Shown: positions 46,663 to 58,739 of the stretch, piece by piece | How positions within the stretch are numbered: the stretch's first letter is position 1 | Layout: each line of letters opens with the position of its first letter | Origin: Hemileia vastatrix | Lineage: Eukaryota; Basidiomycota; Pucciniomycetes; Pucciniales; Zaghouaniaceae | Direction: 5' to 3' | Assembly (NCBI GenBank): GCA_030280995.1 | Contig: JASXTE010000016.1 | Span: 15,976,501 to 16,040,500, forward strand | Length of the DNA: 64,000 bases | The notes under the pieces: model-generated | What the model was told of the DNA's origin: nothing | What the model saw: only the letters and a program-made list of their open reading frames with translations | The model's database searches: none | Position numbers and translations under genes: made by a program

Positions 46663-47438
46663 TAATGTGGTGTTAATTTTTTTTTGATGTGAAATGCAGC
46701 GTGCCACAAAACTTCATCTGTACAACATGCAGCCAAGTAAATTCTAGCTGTAATTAGTATATGCATAAGAAAAAATGATCATGCTGTGTACAGTGCCTTG
46801 GCAAAATTATTCTTGGAATTTAGATGAAGTTTATCATATGACTGAGAGAGCTTCATTTTTTTGAAAAAGAGATCAGTGAAAATTCATGATATCCACATCT
46901 TTTTGCCACCAAATTTATTGTTCCTTTCTCTGTCTCACTTACCTTTTTCAAAAATTATTGATCATATTTTTGCTTTATCATTTTGAATTATTGGTACAAT
47001 TTTCTTGACCTTATCTGATTACCAGTAAGAAAATTTTACTGGCTATTGTATTTCATATCATTTTGGTTTGTTACTCTTTTTTACCCTTTTGAAAAGTTAA
47101 TCTAATTATTCTAATTCTGAATTTATTTTTTAGGGATTTTTTACTGTACCATTTCAAATCATTATCAAAAAATTCTTTTTTGGTAAACTTAAAGTTTTTT
47201 TATTTGTTTGTCAATTTACTATTCTTTATTCCTTATCAAAAACGTTGAATTTATTTATCTAACTATTTATTTTTTAAAACAGTGATTATAAATAAACTTT
47301 ATAATTAATTTTAATCAATCAGCTACAAATGGAAGAAGATTTTATAGACACATAAGTTCATGTTTTGCTTATCATTTTTCTATATTTCTTTAATACTATC
47401 TCAACCATTATATTATTAATATGAAAAGTAAAACATCA
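46663..47438. other. AT-rich spacer
   Basis: No gene or clear structure is seen. Confidence 0.5.
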
Positions 47439-47784
47439 TCTTGTACTTGCTGAAAGCATACAGGATAATGTTTTGCTTTTTATAATAATAATTAGATTTT
47501 TTGTACTATACCTTTAATTTATTGATTATTAAGTTGTTTCAAAGTCTTGTACTTGCTGAAAGCATACAGGACAATGCTAAAATTTAAAAATTAATAATTT
47601 ATTGAAGTATAACTTTCTAAGTCAATATATTGGTCAGAGCAAGATTTTTTATTTTATAAATGTGAATATGATAATTCTGTAAATTTTTTAATATTACTAG
47701 TTTATTGGAGTTATACTTTCATTATATTATTAATATTAAGTGTAGAGTCAAATCTTGTACTTGCTGAATGCATACAGGATAAAG
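47439..47784 (+). repeat. Three spaced copies of a ~30-bp direct repeat
   Basis: TCTTGTACTTGCTGAAAGCA followed by TACAGGAYAATG at 47439-47470, 47545-47576 and (with AATG for AAAG) 47753-47784. Copies 1 and 3 also share an upstream block CATTATATTATTAATAT, so a longer unit was probably duplicated. The sequence between copies is AT-rich and different. Confidence 0.85.
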
Positions 47785-48049
47785 CTATACTCTTTATATG
47801 TATAATTTAATAAAGTATACCTTTGAAACACTTTCTTAATATTTGAAATAAAGAAAAAGTATATAAATTTACTAATATGTAGATATGCTAATTTTATATT
47901 TCTAATATTGAAGATATGATAAAGTTAAAGTTAAAGGTATCATTAACTGATGATCAAAATTTTGTTACCATTTTCTAATTTTTAATTTTTTTCTATTTTA
48001 AATCAAAATTTTATTCTCTTAGGATTGAACCATCAATGAGTAACAATTT

Positions 48050-49151
48050 GAAAAAAAACGGCCAGGGAAGACTCTAACAATAAATGGGCAAAAGACATTG
48101 CTACCGGGATGAAACTTGTAAATGCTCTTGGAATGGATATAAACAGGAAGAAGCCACATTTCTATGCACAATCTTATGCAAATAATATGACAGATTGCAA
48201 TAATTATTACAATTTTTTTCCTGTTTGTAGTATTTATAAACCAAAAGTTGTCTTAATACCTAATTCTCTTGTGCAGACTTTTGAAATTCATGAGCTCAAA
48301 GAACTAGATATGTTAGAAGCTACAGTGCAATGCATTAAGGATCTCTCTTACTGAAAACATGAAATTACAAATAATGGTCCTCATCAAAGAGCTGGTGGGT
48401 TTGGAAAAATGTTTGGTGGTGGCTTTATTTTGGATAGGAAGAAATCTTTATATATTTGTAAGTATCACTTTTTTTAATTTAAATACTGAATTTTTGAATG
48501 CTTTTCCTTGCAGATGAATACACTGATGATATTGTACAAACGGATGAATATAAAAAACGAATGAAGAGGATTGCAATGTACTTTTAATATTTTTTTAAAA
48601 AAATATCATATGTAAAGTACAACAAGGCAACTAATCTTTGTGCAAAACTTGGTATTCCTGGATTTTCAAAAGTCTCTAGTGAAGAAGAGGGTGTACCATT
48701 TGCTAGTAATTTAACTTGGACATCTGGAGCGAATGGTAATGGGTTCTCCAATGAGGTTCATCTCAATAAGGATGCAAGTGATTATAATTTAGGAATATTT
48801 TTTCCTAAAGATACAGAAAATAATACCATTCATATGAAGGACGATAAAACCCAGCCACAACAAACAGCTGGAGAACTTATGTTTCACAAAATTTGAAGTA
48901 AAATCAACTTTGAAGTAACTAATAGAATAACAGTGAAATTATGGCCTGCCAATAAACTGAGGCATTTTACCTCAAGATGTCAAAAAATTCCTGGCTTCAC
49001 AAGGATTGGTTCTTCTATTCAAATCAGCACTAGAATTTTTCATGCTATAGAAAAACTTAAGGTTTTTGATATTGATATTTCAGAATACTTGGAAATTAAA
49101 GAAGAAAAAGATAAGTTTGATTATTTGATTAGTGCTTTGAGAGATTTTTGA
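48050..49151 (+). pseudogene. Second TET/JBP-like dioxygenase relic
   Basis: Plus-strand gene remnant. Exon-like part 48060-48457 contains KWAKDIATGMKLVNALGMD and, after a TGA at 48352, GGFGKMFGGGFILDRKKSLYIY (family-like G-W/F-R block). A 56-bp GT-AG intron (48458-48513) precedes DEYTDDIVQTDEYKKRMK. After frame breaks near 48590 comes NEVHLNKDASDYNLGIFFP (Fe-binding H..D region; the H-x-D middle Asp seems to be Asn), then GGEL-like AGELMFHK. In the final frame to 49151 comes LRHFTSRC (second His) and FTRIGSSIQIS (2-oxoglutarate Arg), with an acidic C-terminus. Assignment is from motif order shared with the gene at 8615-9973. It is broken by a stop and at least two frame changes. Confidence 0.6.
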
Positions 49152-50439
49152 AAAGAGATGACTTAATAGAGGAAGAAATAGTATCAGAAAAGTATTATTT
49201 ATCTAATTTTAAGACAAATCTAAAAAATTTAAAAATTTAAAAATTAAAGAATTTATATCATATATACACAACTTAATGCAAAATTAAACATGATAAATAC
49301 TGGGAGTAGCTGTAACACTTTCAGTTGTGATGATTATAGTATTATCTATTTTATTATTTGTGAAATAGAATAATTTTTTTTTCATAATATAATAAGAAAA
49401 TTTGATTTACTTTTGAAGAAATATATAAGTTGTGAAATCTTTCAATGTCAGTTTTATTAACTTGGTAGCAAAGGTTCTAAAATAAAAAAAATATAATAAA
49501 GAATTTGTAATATATTAGCCATAAAAATGTGCTTTTAATGCTACCAAATTAACTGTATAGTTTTTTAGGTCAAACAGGCTTATTAATAAAAAAGTTAATA
49601 ATAAAGAGTTAATGAAAGAATTTTGAATCAATAATAGATTAAATTGTATTTTTTTGAGAATACACTCATTTAATTATTTTAATTGTTCTACTTCTGATTA
49701 AAAATGTTACAATCAATGAAAAAATTTCTAAAAATTAATAGATTATTCAATATTAAAGGTAAAGTAACAAAACTAGAGCAGTTATCATATTTTTATATAA
49801 ACAATAAAATATTTAAGAATTTAATACAAGTATTTGAAGTCATATAAGTAGATTTTAAATTCTTCCTTATTGTTGGACTTACAATAATTTTTTTAATAAT
49901 TTATTTAAAAAATCATGTCAAAGTTTTCTTAATAAATTTCAAAGATGGTCACATGTTTGATGTATCTGAAGGAAAGTAACTTTAATTATACAAGATAAAT
50001 CAAGTACACAGAACTTTATCTATTTACATGTTGGAATATTAATTTATTGAAAGGCTATGTTTAGCAAAAAAAGGTGATACTGGCTGAATGGAGCTCCAGT
50101 GATTAAGAAAATCTGCGGAAATTTCCCTAGAAATTCCCAGAGGACTTGGGGTATCATATTTTAAAGGAAATGGATCAAATTTTCCTATAAAAGGTTTTCT
50201 TAATGTTAAATAATAGTTATTTAAATTTTTTCAAATTATTTCTTTCATTGAATGATTTTATTTTCATGTAAATTGAGAAACTTAATTTCTGATATCACCT
50301 CCAAGCAATCAGCTTCTGAAGCCAATCTATGATCTTTAGAGCTCAAACATGAACCACGGACACCATCGATTATATAGAATGTGAAAGAATGATATTGGTG
50401 GTGGGAGTATTCAGAATTTATCTTGTTTAGCACAGCCTT
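49152..50439. other. AT-rich spacer between convergent relics
   Basis: No gene is seen. A short segment GCGGAAATTTCCCTAG at 50114-50129 holds a small inverted repeat (GGAAATTTCC). Confidence 0.5.
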
Positions 50440-52449
50440 TTATTTCTGTTTCATTATAGTCAGTTGAGTATTTTTGTTTTTCTGACTCGATTGTTGAGCT
50501 TGGCTAGTCTTGCCACTTGATAATGTTGCAGCACAATATCTTGATTTAAGAATGATAATCGACATAATTATATCAATGATGATGTTGCAGTTTTGAAGAA
50601 GATTTGACATTGATATATCACGGGTTTGAAGTGCAGTGGGACCAACTTCTAAACCATCAGGAATTGAACTCTTCAGATTTGAAAGATGAGCTAGAAGCTG
50701 AAGACCATGCTCAATTGGACAATCTGAGTTAATTTTTTGATGTTATGGAAGCTGGCTGAATTCATGTGCAGTCAGATAAAGTGAAGGTGATATAAGAGAT
50801 ACCCATGAAGAATGGAAGTGATCACTTGGGATCATTAATCTCATGAGCATTCCAAAAAGATTGGATTTGGGGTGATCCATTTTCTTTGTTGAGGAAAGAA
50901 TTTTGGTATTTAAACCATCAGGATCACATAAATCTTCAATTTTTTTGAAATTAATATAATCAAGTACCCATAGCTGTGAGATATCAATCTCTAAAAATCA
51001 TTTGCTAAAATAGGAAAAGAAAAAAGTAAAAGAAAAAAGTTAAGACTAAAAATTATGGTAACTTACATAACTCAGTAAGTTTTAAAAGCCAATTGTCACA
51101 AGATTTTTCCCAATGAAAAGTAAACATTGGAATATTTAAGATGGGTTCTTGGGAAGAAGTAGAAAAGTGTAATTTGAGGAGAGTATCAATTTCCAACCAC
51201 AACCTAAGGAACTTTGCCATGCTGATTCTACCTTTACAAAATTTATGAATTTTACAGAATTCTTCCTGAAAATCAGAGTCTTTTAGAACTGAGGGTGAAT
51301 ATGTTAGAGGTTTGTTCAATATCTTGATTGGATTTGATTTCACTGGTAGAGAAGCTTTCAAAGAGGTCAAAGTAGGTAATTTAGGAGGTGATGGGTATTT
51401 CTTCTTAGAAATGAAGGAATTTGGCAATGAGCTGTTTGAATCATAATCTTTATCAAACATATCGTCATGTCTTGAAGAAGATTTTAAAGTTTTCTGGTTT
51501 TGATGAGAAAGCATAGCTTCATGTTCTGAAAGTTCATCATTGCTATTTTCATTACTCTTTTTATCATCTTCATCAGGGAGAGAGAATTTATGGATGGAAA
51601 AATCTACAGTAGGTGAGTTTCTGGTACAAAATATCAAAAGAAAGATGAAAAGTACAATATGTAAGCAAAAAAAGAGATATATTATAGAGTTTTATTTATA
51701 AAAGAATAACAATTTTTAAAAAAAGGAAACAAGAACATACTGATTACCAAAGCCTTTGCTTTTTTGTTTAGATTTATTATTTGATACATCAGAAAAATCA
51801 TTAGCCAAAGGCAGTTTAATATGTTGAACAAAAGAGGAGCCTTGGGATAATTTCTTTTTCTTAGAGCAGATAACAGGTGTTTCAATATTTTCCTTAGAAG
51901 TTGAAGCTGATGGTTCATCTGTCTCATCATCATCACTAATGAAAATGACTTCATGAGGAGGAATCATACCCTCCTCGTAAGCTACAAATATATATGATGA
52001 AAAAAAAAATTAATAAAATTATCTACTAATTTAAAAGGAGAAAAAAAAAGTGAAGAACATACATTTTTCAAGGCTTTTCACATATTGGAGTAAGTCGTTA
52101 CAAGGGTTAGATAAATATGAAGGAGAAGGATTATTGTTAAGGATCTTGACAAGTTCTTCCATTTTATCTCTAGCCAATTCAAGTAAATTGCAATACTGAA
52201 CTCTCGTTACTTCCTGCCTCTCATTGCCAAGTACAGGAGGGTTAGGTGCAATGCCATGTGGCAGACATGGTGCAAGCTCAAAAGCTTCAAAGCAAGTATC
52301 AATAATAGAGTGGGATGGAAAACATTCTGGGGCTGGAAAGTCAATTTTTTGAAAAAAAAGATATAGAGCATAAGTGAAATATATAAATTAAGAGAGAGGA
52401 ACATGAAACACATACAAAGTGGAGTTGTAGGATTTTGAATACTAGACAT
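50440..52449 (-). pseudogene. Five-exon gene of unknown function, probably decayed
   Basis: Minus strand. Exon 1 is 52449-52416 (MSSIQNPTTPL), exon 2 is 52332-52063, exon 3 is 51981-51741, exon 4 is 51620-51067 and exon 5 is about 50990-50440. The first three introns have GTATGT donors and the fourth GTAAGT; AG acceptors and phases agree through exon 4. The product is acidic and Ser/Lys-rich: exon 2 has SIIDTCFEAFELAPCLPHGI, exon 3 VIFISDDDETDEPSAST (a SUMO-interaction-like acidic motif) and exon 4 KFCKGRISMAKFLRLWLEID. Exon 5 ends IMKQK-stop, but its join to exon 4 meets a stop and there is a TAA near 50734, so it is likely a pseudogene. I recognise no family. It faces the TET/JBP-like relic, as the Myb-like gene does at 6316-7775. 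Confidence 0.55.
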
Positions 52450-53063
52450 ATTGATTAATGAATATTAAGATAAAGTATTTTATATTAAAAAATTATGTTT
52501 TTATATGATGAATAATTATAAAAAACTCTATTCTAGAAAATTGAAGTTGATAATTTGATAGGATAAAAAATTGAATAAGATTAAAATTAAAGTGAGGATC
52601 AAAGAAACAGAAAACATAAAGAGGGGGATTATATATTATTTGAGCTTTTTTTAACATGTATTATTCATAGTGGGGTAAACTTAGTAACATGCTAAATCAC
52701 AATCTGTTTATATTGAAGTGAAATTTGATGTAGCTAACAAAAAATACTAGGAATTCTTTGGGGACTTTTAGTGTGAAAAAGAAATAATAAAAAATGCATA
52801 TCCCATATGTAAATTGCCATGGGTAAATACAAAATTTTTTAAATTAGAATTTACTCCTAAACAATGGAGATACACTTAATTAGTATATTTTATGAAAACA
52901 AAGGATAATGCTTTGTAGCTATTTGGTAAATTTACTTTCAGATAACAATGAGAGATTCATGAATATACTGATATGCCTCACCAAACAAGAAATGAATTAT
53001 AAATATAAAATTGGTAAAATTAGAATTTAAGATAAGAATTTGTTTTTTAAGTGACAGGAGGAG
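52450..53063. other. AT-rich spacer
   Basis: Probable promoter side of the five-exon gene. Purine tract ACAGGAGGAG (53053-53062) lies just before the possible LTR. Nothing else is seen. Confidence 0.4.
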
Positions 53064-54434
53064 TGTTGGTGTGGTATGCTGTGGTACGCGCATCACAGGT
53101 AACCTATCTTTTGGACCAATCAGCGCATGTAGCCCAGGAAGAAAAAAGGGGAATCATAGCAAAGTAGATAGCGCTATTATAAATATTTAATTATGTGTTT
53201 TAAAAGAACAAAGGGAAAGAGAAGTGTGGAAGAGGATTTAGGGTCTTTGCGCTTGGATTTTGCAGCAAGATGTGCCGCACAAAGGGAATTGTGTGTTATC
53301 AACTTAGGAGTGCAAGTGCTGTACATTATGGATTTGGATTTTCCAATAATTGTGTGTTATGCATTAAGGAAGTAATTATGGCTCAAGGAAGACTTCAAAT
53401 ACATAGTATACTGCACAGTGGCTAGTGTGGTAACTTACTGAAACAGGTAATGTAACTTGCAGAGGCTAACTAGTTAAGTGAATTGTCAGAACTATGGACT
53501 TAGTAATAAAGCAAAGAGGATGGGGACTCAATCACAAAACTACCCAAGAGTCAAAGAGACAAGGATAAGCGCTGAAAGGTGTCAAAGTGGGAAGTAGTGC
53601 TGAAACAATGCAAAGGTACAGTCATAAGAGCGCATGTGGAATATGAGTGAAACAAGTTAATACTAGTATTAGTAAGCATAGGGTATGTTTAGGTGCTGTA
53701 GTTGTTACAAGCGGTGCATTTAGTTTACTAATGGTTTAGTTATTTTTTTACTAATGTGGCACTAGAGACAGCACTGGAGATCCACTAGGGAACTGTGTCT
53801 GGAGCACTGAAAAATATAAGAAGGAAAATCTATCTAAAAGGAGTAGAGAAGTAGTAGTTTTTAGATAGAAAAATTATTATTCGAATCATTCATTAGATGA
53901 AAAAAATTAGAGCCTCATATTCTATACTTTTGAAATTTATTGTGATATATAGTGATTTGTCTATTTTTGTGATTACTCTGAGAACACTAAGAGATTGGAT
54001 TTTTCTGCAATTAAGTGTTTAAAAGCATATTGGATATATTTTGAGTCTTTTAGAGTTTGTTTTTATTTGTGTGTATTTCATATAGTATAGTGAAAAAGTG
54101 CAACACAGAGAGAATATATAGATTCAGTAGGATAAACTATTACTAGTGTTATTTTATTGATATAATAAGGCATATTCAAAGAGAGTGCTTCAAGAGGGAG
54201 TAGCTTTGGATAATAGCACTTATTAAGAATAGAAATATCCAGATAGTAATATTTGTTTTTCCTTAGCTTTTAACTCATCTCTCAAATTATAAACTATCTA
54301 GTCAGATATTAGTGTTACACATTATTTTGCTGTCTTTAAAATAAGAGTGGCAGGAGCTTCTTTTTAGAAATTGAAAAGAAGAAGCAACCCATCTTGCATT
54401 GTGTCTACTGCTTAGTATTGTAGAACTTTCTACA
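53064..54434 (+). repeat. Possible Copia-type LTR
   Basis: Starts TGTTGGTGTGGTATGC after a purine-rich tract and ends GAACTTTCTACA, followed by ATTGGTGTCCCAACAG, which looks like a primer-binding site. TATA-like sequences occur inside. No second LTR or pol is found in the window, so it may be a solo or truncated copy. Confidence 0.4.
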
Positions 54435-55340
54435 ATTGGTGTCCCAACAGTGGCATAATTGTAACTAGTGTTTTGATTAGATTGTTTTTGTTTTCAAGGT
54501 TTCATCAAGAGGGAATAATCAAGCTGGCACCTCAGTGGAAGAGTCATAGGGTCTACAACAAGTGGATCAATAGACGTTATCAGAGGATAGCCTAAGGCTG
54601 TATTGTGGATATAGTCAGATTGAATTATCAAGTGTGTGTTTATTTTTGTAGATTCTGTTTTGATTTTTATTTTGAAGATGGAACTACTGCGACTACATCT
54701 AAGGGATGTCAGGAGAGGGTTAAATTTCCCAATATGACAGTGTTGATGCCACAGAGGGTAACTACAATTTAGACAATCCTATAGTACTAGCTATAGGCCT
54801 TTACCAAGGGAGTTGGAGTAAAAATGGAGAGAAAACCCCCTGTCCATTTAAGAAATACCAGGTGAGATTTACTTGCTACAGCAAATCAGAGACTGTTACA
54901 ATACCCCTTCTAAAACACTTCTTGACTGCTTAACAAGTCAAGTCAGTAGCCAATAACAGGCCACTGAGAGCCAAAGAATCTGAAATTCAGAAAAATCCAC
55001 ACCAGAAAAACAAACACTGTGCGCTTTTTGTACAAGAGACAGCAATAATACTTGATGTAGGTTGCAAAGCTACACCAGAGAAAACAGTTGCCAAAGTTGA
55101 GTTAAATGAAGAACTAACCTTGCAACAAACACAGCCAATTGTGGCCAAAAACAGTGAAAACTGAGTGAGAAACAATGATATAATTACCAGATGGTTGTAT
55201 GATAATTAATGTTTCCCCACACTGTCTTATTCAGTATGTACACACAGACCAATAACAAAAAAAATCTATGCAAAGCAATGAATTTGGCGCTTTTGACAGC
55301 CAAATTGAATAAAAACCCTCTAGAAACACTCTGCAGCCTT
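54435..55340. other. Noncoding sequence, possible retrotransposon leader
   Basis: After the PBS-like site, sequence to about 54890 could be a Copia leader or gag start (ATG at 54678). At 54894 a new block TGTTACAATACCCC begins. No supported gene. Confidence 0.4.
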
Positions 55341-55353
55341 CTATAACTGAGGC

Positions 55354-55385
55354 AGGCAGGCCGCCCAATGTTGGGAGGCCTGCCT
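55354..55385. repeat. GC-rich hairpin with 2-nt loop
   Basis: AGGCAGGCCGCCCAA and its complement with one mismatch, separated by TG. A related GGCGGCCTGCC block recurs near 57605. Confidence 0.85.
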
Positions 55386-55834
55386 AGAGGCGGCCAGACC
55401 TCCTTGAAGCCAGAGAATCACCAAAAATTCTCAAGCTACTTAGAAAAATCTACTAAAACCTTTAAAACACATAATTAGGCTATAACAACATTGTGAAATA
55501 AAATGTAGGGAAACTTTAGCTCATTCTAAAGGTACTAATAACTTAACCCCAAGACTTAAGGTTAGCCCATAAAACACAAAAAAAAAATTAAAGAGCTATC
55601 TTTTTGAGTGAAAAATGGGAAATTATACCCTTAATACTTACAATCTGTAAAATTTCATCAAGACATAAAATATAGAGAAAACATGGGACTATCCAATTGT
55701 AGTACCAATATTTGCTGAGTAAATCCAGAAAAACACCTAATTATTAAATAATGCTATTTAAGGCATATCAAAACAACGCCAAATAAACCAACAAAGGGCT
55801 CCGCCAATGTTGGAAGACCACATCCTCCCTCCAA

Positions 55835-56543
55835 TTGAGAATGTCCACATTCTCCTTCATTGCAACCACCATGTTCAGCTTTCTTTCCAAATCTGCTACT
55901 GACATGGGTCCTTTCAAATACTGCATTGACAACAATCTCATCTGTACCATCACACCGCCAGCTCATCCCTACAGAACCTCCTGTGATGACTGTCACTCTA
56001 GGAAGAAGACTTGTTTCAGGCCTGGTCCATTGTCCTCTTCAATTTCTTCTCCTCCTCCTCAACTTTATCCACCTTCTACCAGCACCAAAAGAACCAGGCC
56101 ATCCATCCTGATCCCCAGGCTGGTCAACAAATTACACCCTTTAAAAAAGAGTGCCAACCCTGCTACAACCACTAGCTCTACCATCCCTGGTCCATCTGAT
56201 GGTAAGCTCAATACTTCTTGATACTGAAATTCAATCTGACGAATTTCCAGTTCATTTCCATCTATACAGTGATGATGACAATGTGGGAACTATTGAAGAA
56301 CCCCCACCTAATCCATTGCCCACCATCAAGGACAAATTTCAACAACATTCTTTGCAACAGAAGCCTCTCATACCAAACTATTTCCAATCCACTCCTGCCA
56401 GGAATCCACAGGACATTGAGAAAAGGAAGAACCTCATACAACAATTCAAAGCCAATGCTGAACATTTTGTTACATCTCTTGATTCTCTTCTGCCTCTTGA
56501 CTTAGAAATAAAAAAAATTCTTGAAACTCTCCAGACTTCCTGA
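55835..56543 (+). pseudogene. Cys-rich antisense ORF, unit A (one intron)
   Basis: Two exons, 55835-56201 and 56251-56543, joined by a 49-bp GT-AG intron (GTAAGC to TTCCAG) that restores the frame. The N-terminal part has C-I-D-N-N-L-I-C, then YRTSCDDCHSRKKTCFRPG, a C-x2-C-x6-C basic cluster that resembles Gag-like zinc modules of basidiomycete Gypsy elements and, more weakly, fungal Zn2Cys6 domains. A Ser/Pro-rich linker and an acidic, helical C-terminus (NLIQQFKANAEHFVTSLDSL) follow. The true start is uncertain; upstream sequence may belong to the gene. It lies antisense to the pol at 59936-63706. Function unknown; a Gag-like or accessory protein is possible. Confidence 0.5.
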
Positions 56544-56569
56544 ATGTAGCCAATCATCATAAAAAAAGT

Positions 56570-57010
56570 TCCTCAGTTTACAGTGTTGGGGAACTAATCC
56601 TCAGTTTTTAGTCCTGGGGGACTAACAGCCCTCATTTTATAGTCTTGGGGGACTCAAAACCCTCAGTTTATAGTCTTGGGGGACTCAAAACCTAAATCAA
56701 AAAGACAGAGCCAGAGATCATAACATTAAAGACCAAAGAAACAAACTAACATTCTGGGGTAACTGTTCTACAGAGCAGCCAGCTCATCAGTTACCCCCAC
56801 ACTTGCCTTAACTAAATTCAGAGACTCCCCCTTTGGATACCCTCTTCCAGAATCACACCAAAATCCCATTATCAGTTTATAGTCCTGAAGGACTCAAGCA
56901 TAAACCATCCTCAGTTTATAGTCTTGGGGGACTATACCATTTCTCATTTTAAAGTCTTGATGGACTGACCAGTGTTCAGCTTAAAGTCTTGATGGACTGA
57001 ACCACAATTT
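56570..57010 (+). repeat. ~30-bp degenerate repeats, about 8 copies
   Basis: Unit CTCAGTTTATAGTCTTGGGG plus GACTCAAAACC, at about 56574, 56600, 56629, 56659, 56871, 56909, 56942 and 56975. Each contains the small palindrome AGTCC-GGACT. Related units occur at 59405 and 59667, tying this region to the pol-bearing element. Confidence 0.85.
56756..56797. repeat. 10-bp stem hairpin, first of three related copies
   Basis: GGGGTAACTG ... CAGTTACCCC with a 22-nt loop holding GAGCAGCCAGCTCAT. Copies at 59497-59538 and, degraded, 59758-59809 keep the same design. Confidence 0.8.
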
Positions 57011-57153
57011 GCATAAAAAAAAGGTGGAGCCACCTCCATGCACAATGCTCCGCAGCCAGCCTGCTGAACTTCCACTCTTTCTTCATCATCTACACATCAC
57101 TGATAAAATTTTCATTCATCTCTTTTCTTTTCATTGTTGTTCCTTCACAGATC

Positions 57154-58732
57154 ATGGCTGAATCTCCAGATTTTGACCCATTGGATCTTCCCTGTTTCAT
57201 TGCTCCAAAGGAAAATTCTTGTTAACAGTGCATCCACATGTGCAGACCTTTCACTTTCATTCTTCCAACTCCTCAGGCCAAATTCTATAACAGGGCCTGT
57301 GATTCCTGCAATTCTAAAAAGAAAAGAAGTGACAGAGACCCCAAATATCCAATACCTCTTCCTTCACCTTCACATAAATATATTTCCAGATCTCCTACCA
57401 GGTCACCAGAACTTGGACCTGCTTTTTCATCTTTATCTTCTGCTCCTTCCAGAAGATCACGCTGTTCTATTCCCAAAACACTTCCTAAAAGATCTGCTTT
57501 ATCCTCTCAAGAATCTGCTTTTCTCTCAGCAAATTCAGCCAAGATATCTTCAAAATTAACTCCCAGGCTGCTAGACTGTGTCTAGGCAGCCTTCCTGACA
57601 TCAGGCGGCCTGCCCTCCTTGCCAGAAAGCAAAAATCAGGCTCAAAACTCCCAAATTCAGCCAGATAACAGCCAAGTTACTCCATCAAACACCAACAACT
57701 CTACACAATAACCTCCTAATGCTCCCAGATCAATGCTTACCACCACCGTTTCTTCATCTGACCAGACTAAAAATTTAAACATCTCTAGAAGGTCTGCTAG
57801 AGGACCCTCTGAAAACACCAGAGCACCTAACACTTCCCCTAAACAAAAAACTCCTGTTCCATCAAGAAGAACTAACTTCACCTCTCCTCTGGCCGCCAAT
57901 TATTCCTCTGATAGTTCCCTTTCTTCTAGATCTTCATCCAGCAGATCACAATCAGCTACCAGGTCACCTTCTCCTGGTCCTTCCTTCAACCAACCTGGCA
58001 CTCCTCCACCAGTATTTAACAAACCTGCACCTAGCAATAATATAAACAACAACAACAACAACAAAAGCCCTTCTGCTCTAGCCAGGCCACAGAAACCTCC
58101 TTCTTCTCCTTCATCTTCTCAACACCATTTAGAGAATGACCATGAAAATCCATACCTCCATCTGGTGGACCCTCCTACAACATCTATTCAACACTCTTCA
58201 GCCCTCCAGATTCCGGCTGCATACAAATTTGAAGATCTCCTAATCTGTAAGTACCAAAATAAAAAATTCAAGTTTCTTCTACAGAGAATAATTACTGATA
58301 CAATTCTTCTGTTTAGTTGGAACCCCGCCTCCTGCAACTGCATTTGTAATTGGCCAACCTTTAGAAACTACTTTGATGCTGGATTATCCTGATATGAAAC
58401 AACACCTTAGCATGATGTGTTCTAACATGCTCAAGGCCTTTGCCCTATATGGTCCATTGAATGATTTTGAGAAGAATCTGAGAAAACAACTCCTTGATGA
58501 CCAGTGGAAGATGTCTAGAATAATCAAGCACACCTTCCAGCACTCTATTCCTGCTTCTTCCACTTCTTCCCAAAGTTTAACTTCTAACCCGGTACCCAAC
58601 CACTATAACCCATATACTCTTTCCAGCCACCTACACTACAAAGAACACAGTTCTACCCTCAATCCAAACAAAAACCAAAAACAACAACACAATCCGGAGC
58701 AACCACTGGAGGCTTCTTCATCCCATTATTAA
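57154..58732 (+). pseudogene. Cys-rich, Ser/Pro-rich antisense ORF, unit B (one intron, three nonsense codons)
   Basis: Starts MAESPDFDPLDLPCFIAPKE. In one frame follow TAA (57223), QCIHMCRPF, a YNRACDSCNSKKKRSDRD cluster matching unit A's Cys motif, then long Ser/Pro/Arg-rich low-complexity sequence with an Asn run (58040-58070). Stops at 57583 and 57709 interrupt. An intron 58247-58316 (70 bp, GTAAGT to TTTAG) joins in phase to FGTPPPATAFVIGQP and an ordered C-terminal domain (LMLDYPDMKQHLSMMCSNML, FEKNLRKQLLDDQWKMSRII), ending SSSHY-stop. Unit A's helical end may be its counterpart. The frame is otherwise open for about 520 codons, so decay is recent. Function unknown; a Gag-like role is one option. 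It is convergent to pol. Confidence 0.6.
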
Positions 58733-58739
58733 ATAAAAG

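Noticed and set aside
47439..47784. CRISPR-like interpretation of the three direct repeats
   Set aside because: Eukaryotic context, unequal long spacers, only three copies, no cas genes.
54987..55175. 62-codon minus-strand ORF
   Set aside because: No motif, no supporting context.
57285..57899. Minus-strand ORFs at 57285-57476 and 57657-57899
   Set aside because: Shadows of the Ser/Pro/Arg-rich plus-strand frame of unit B.
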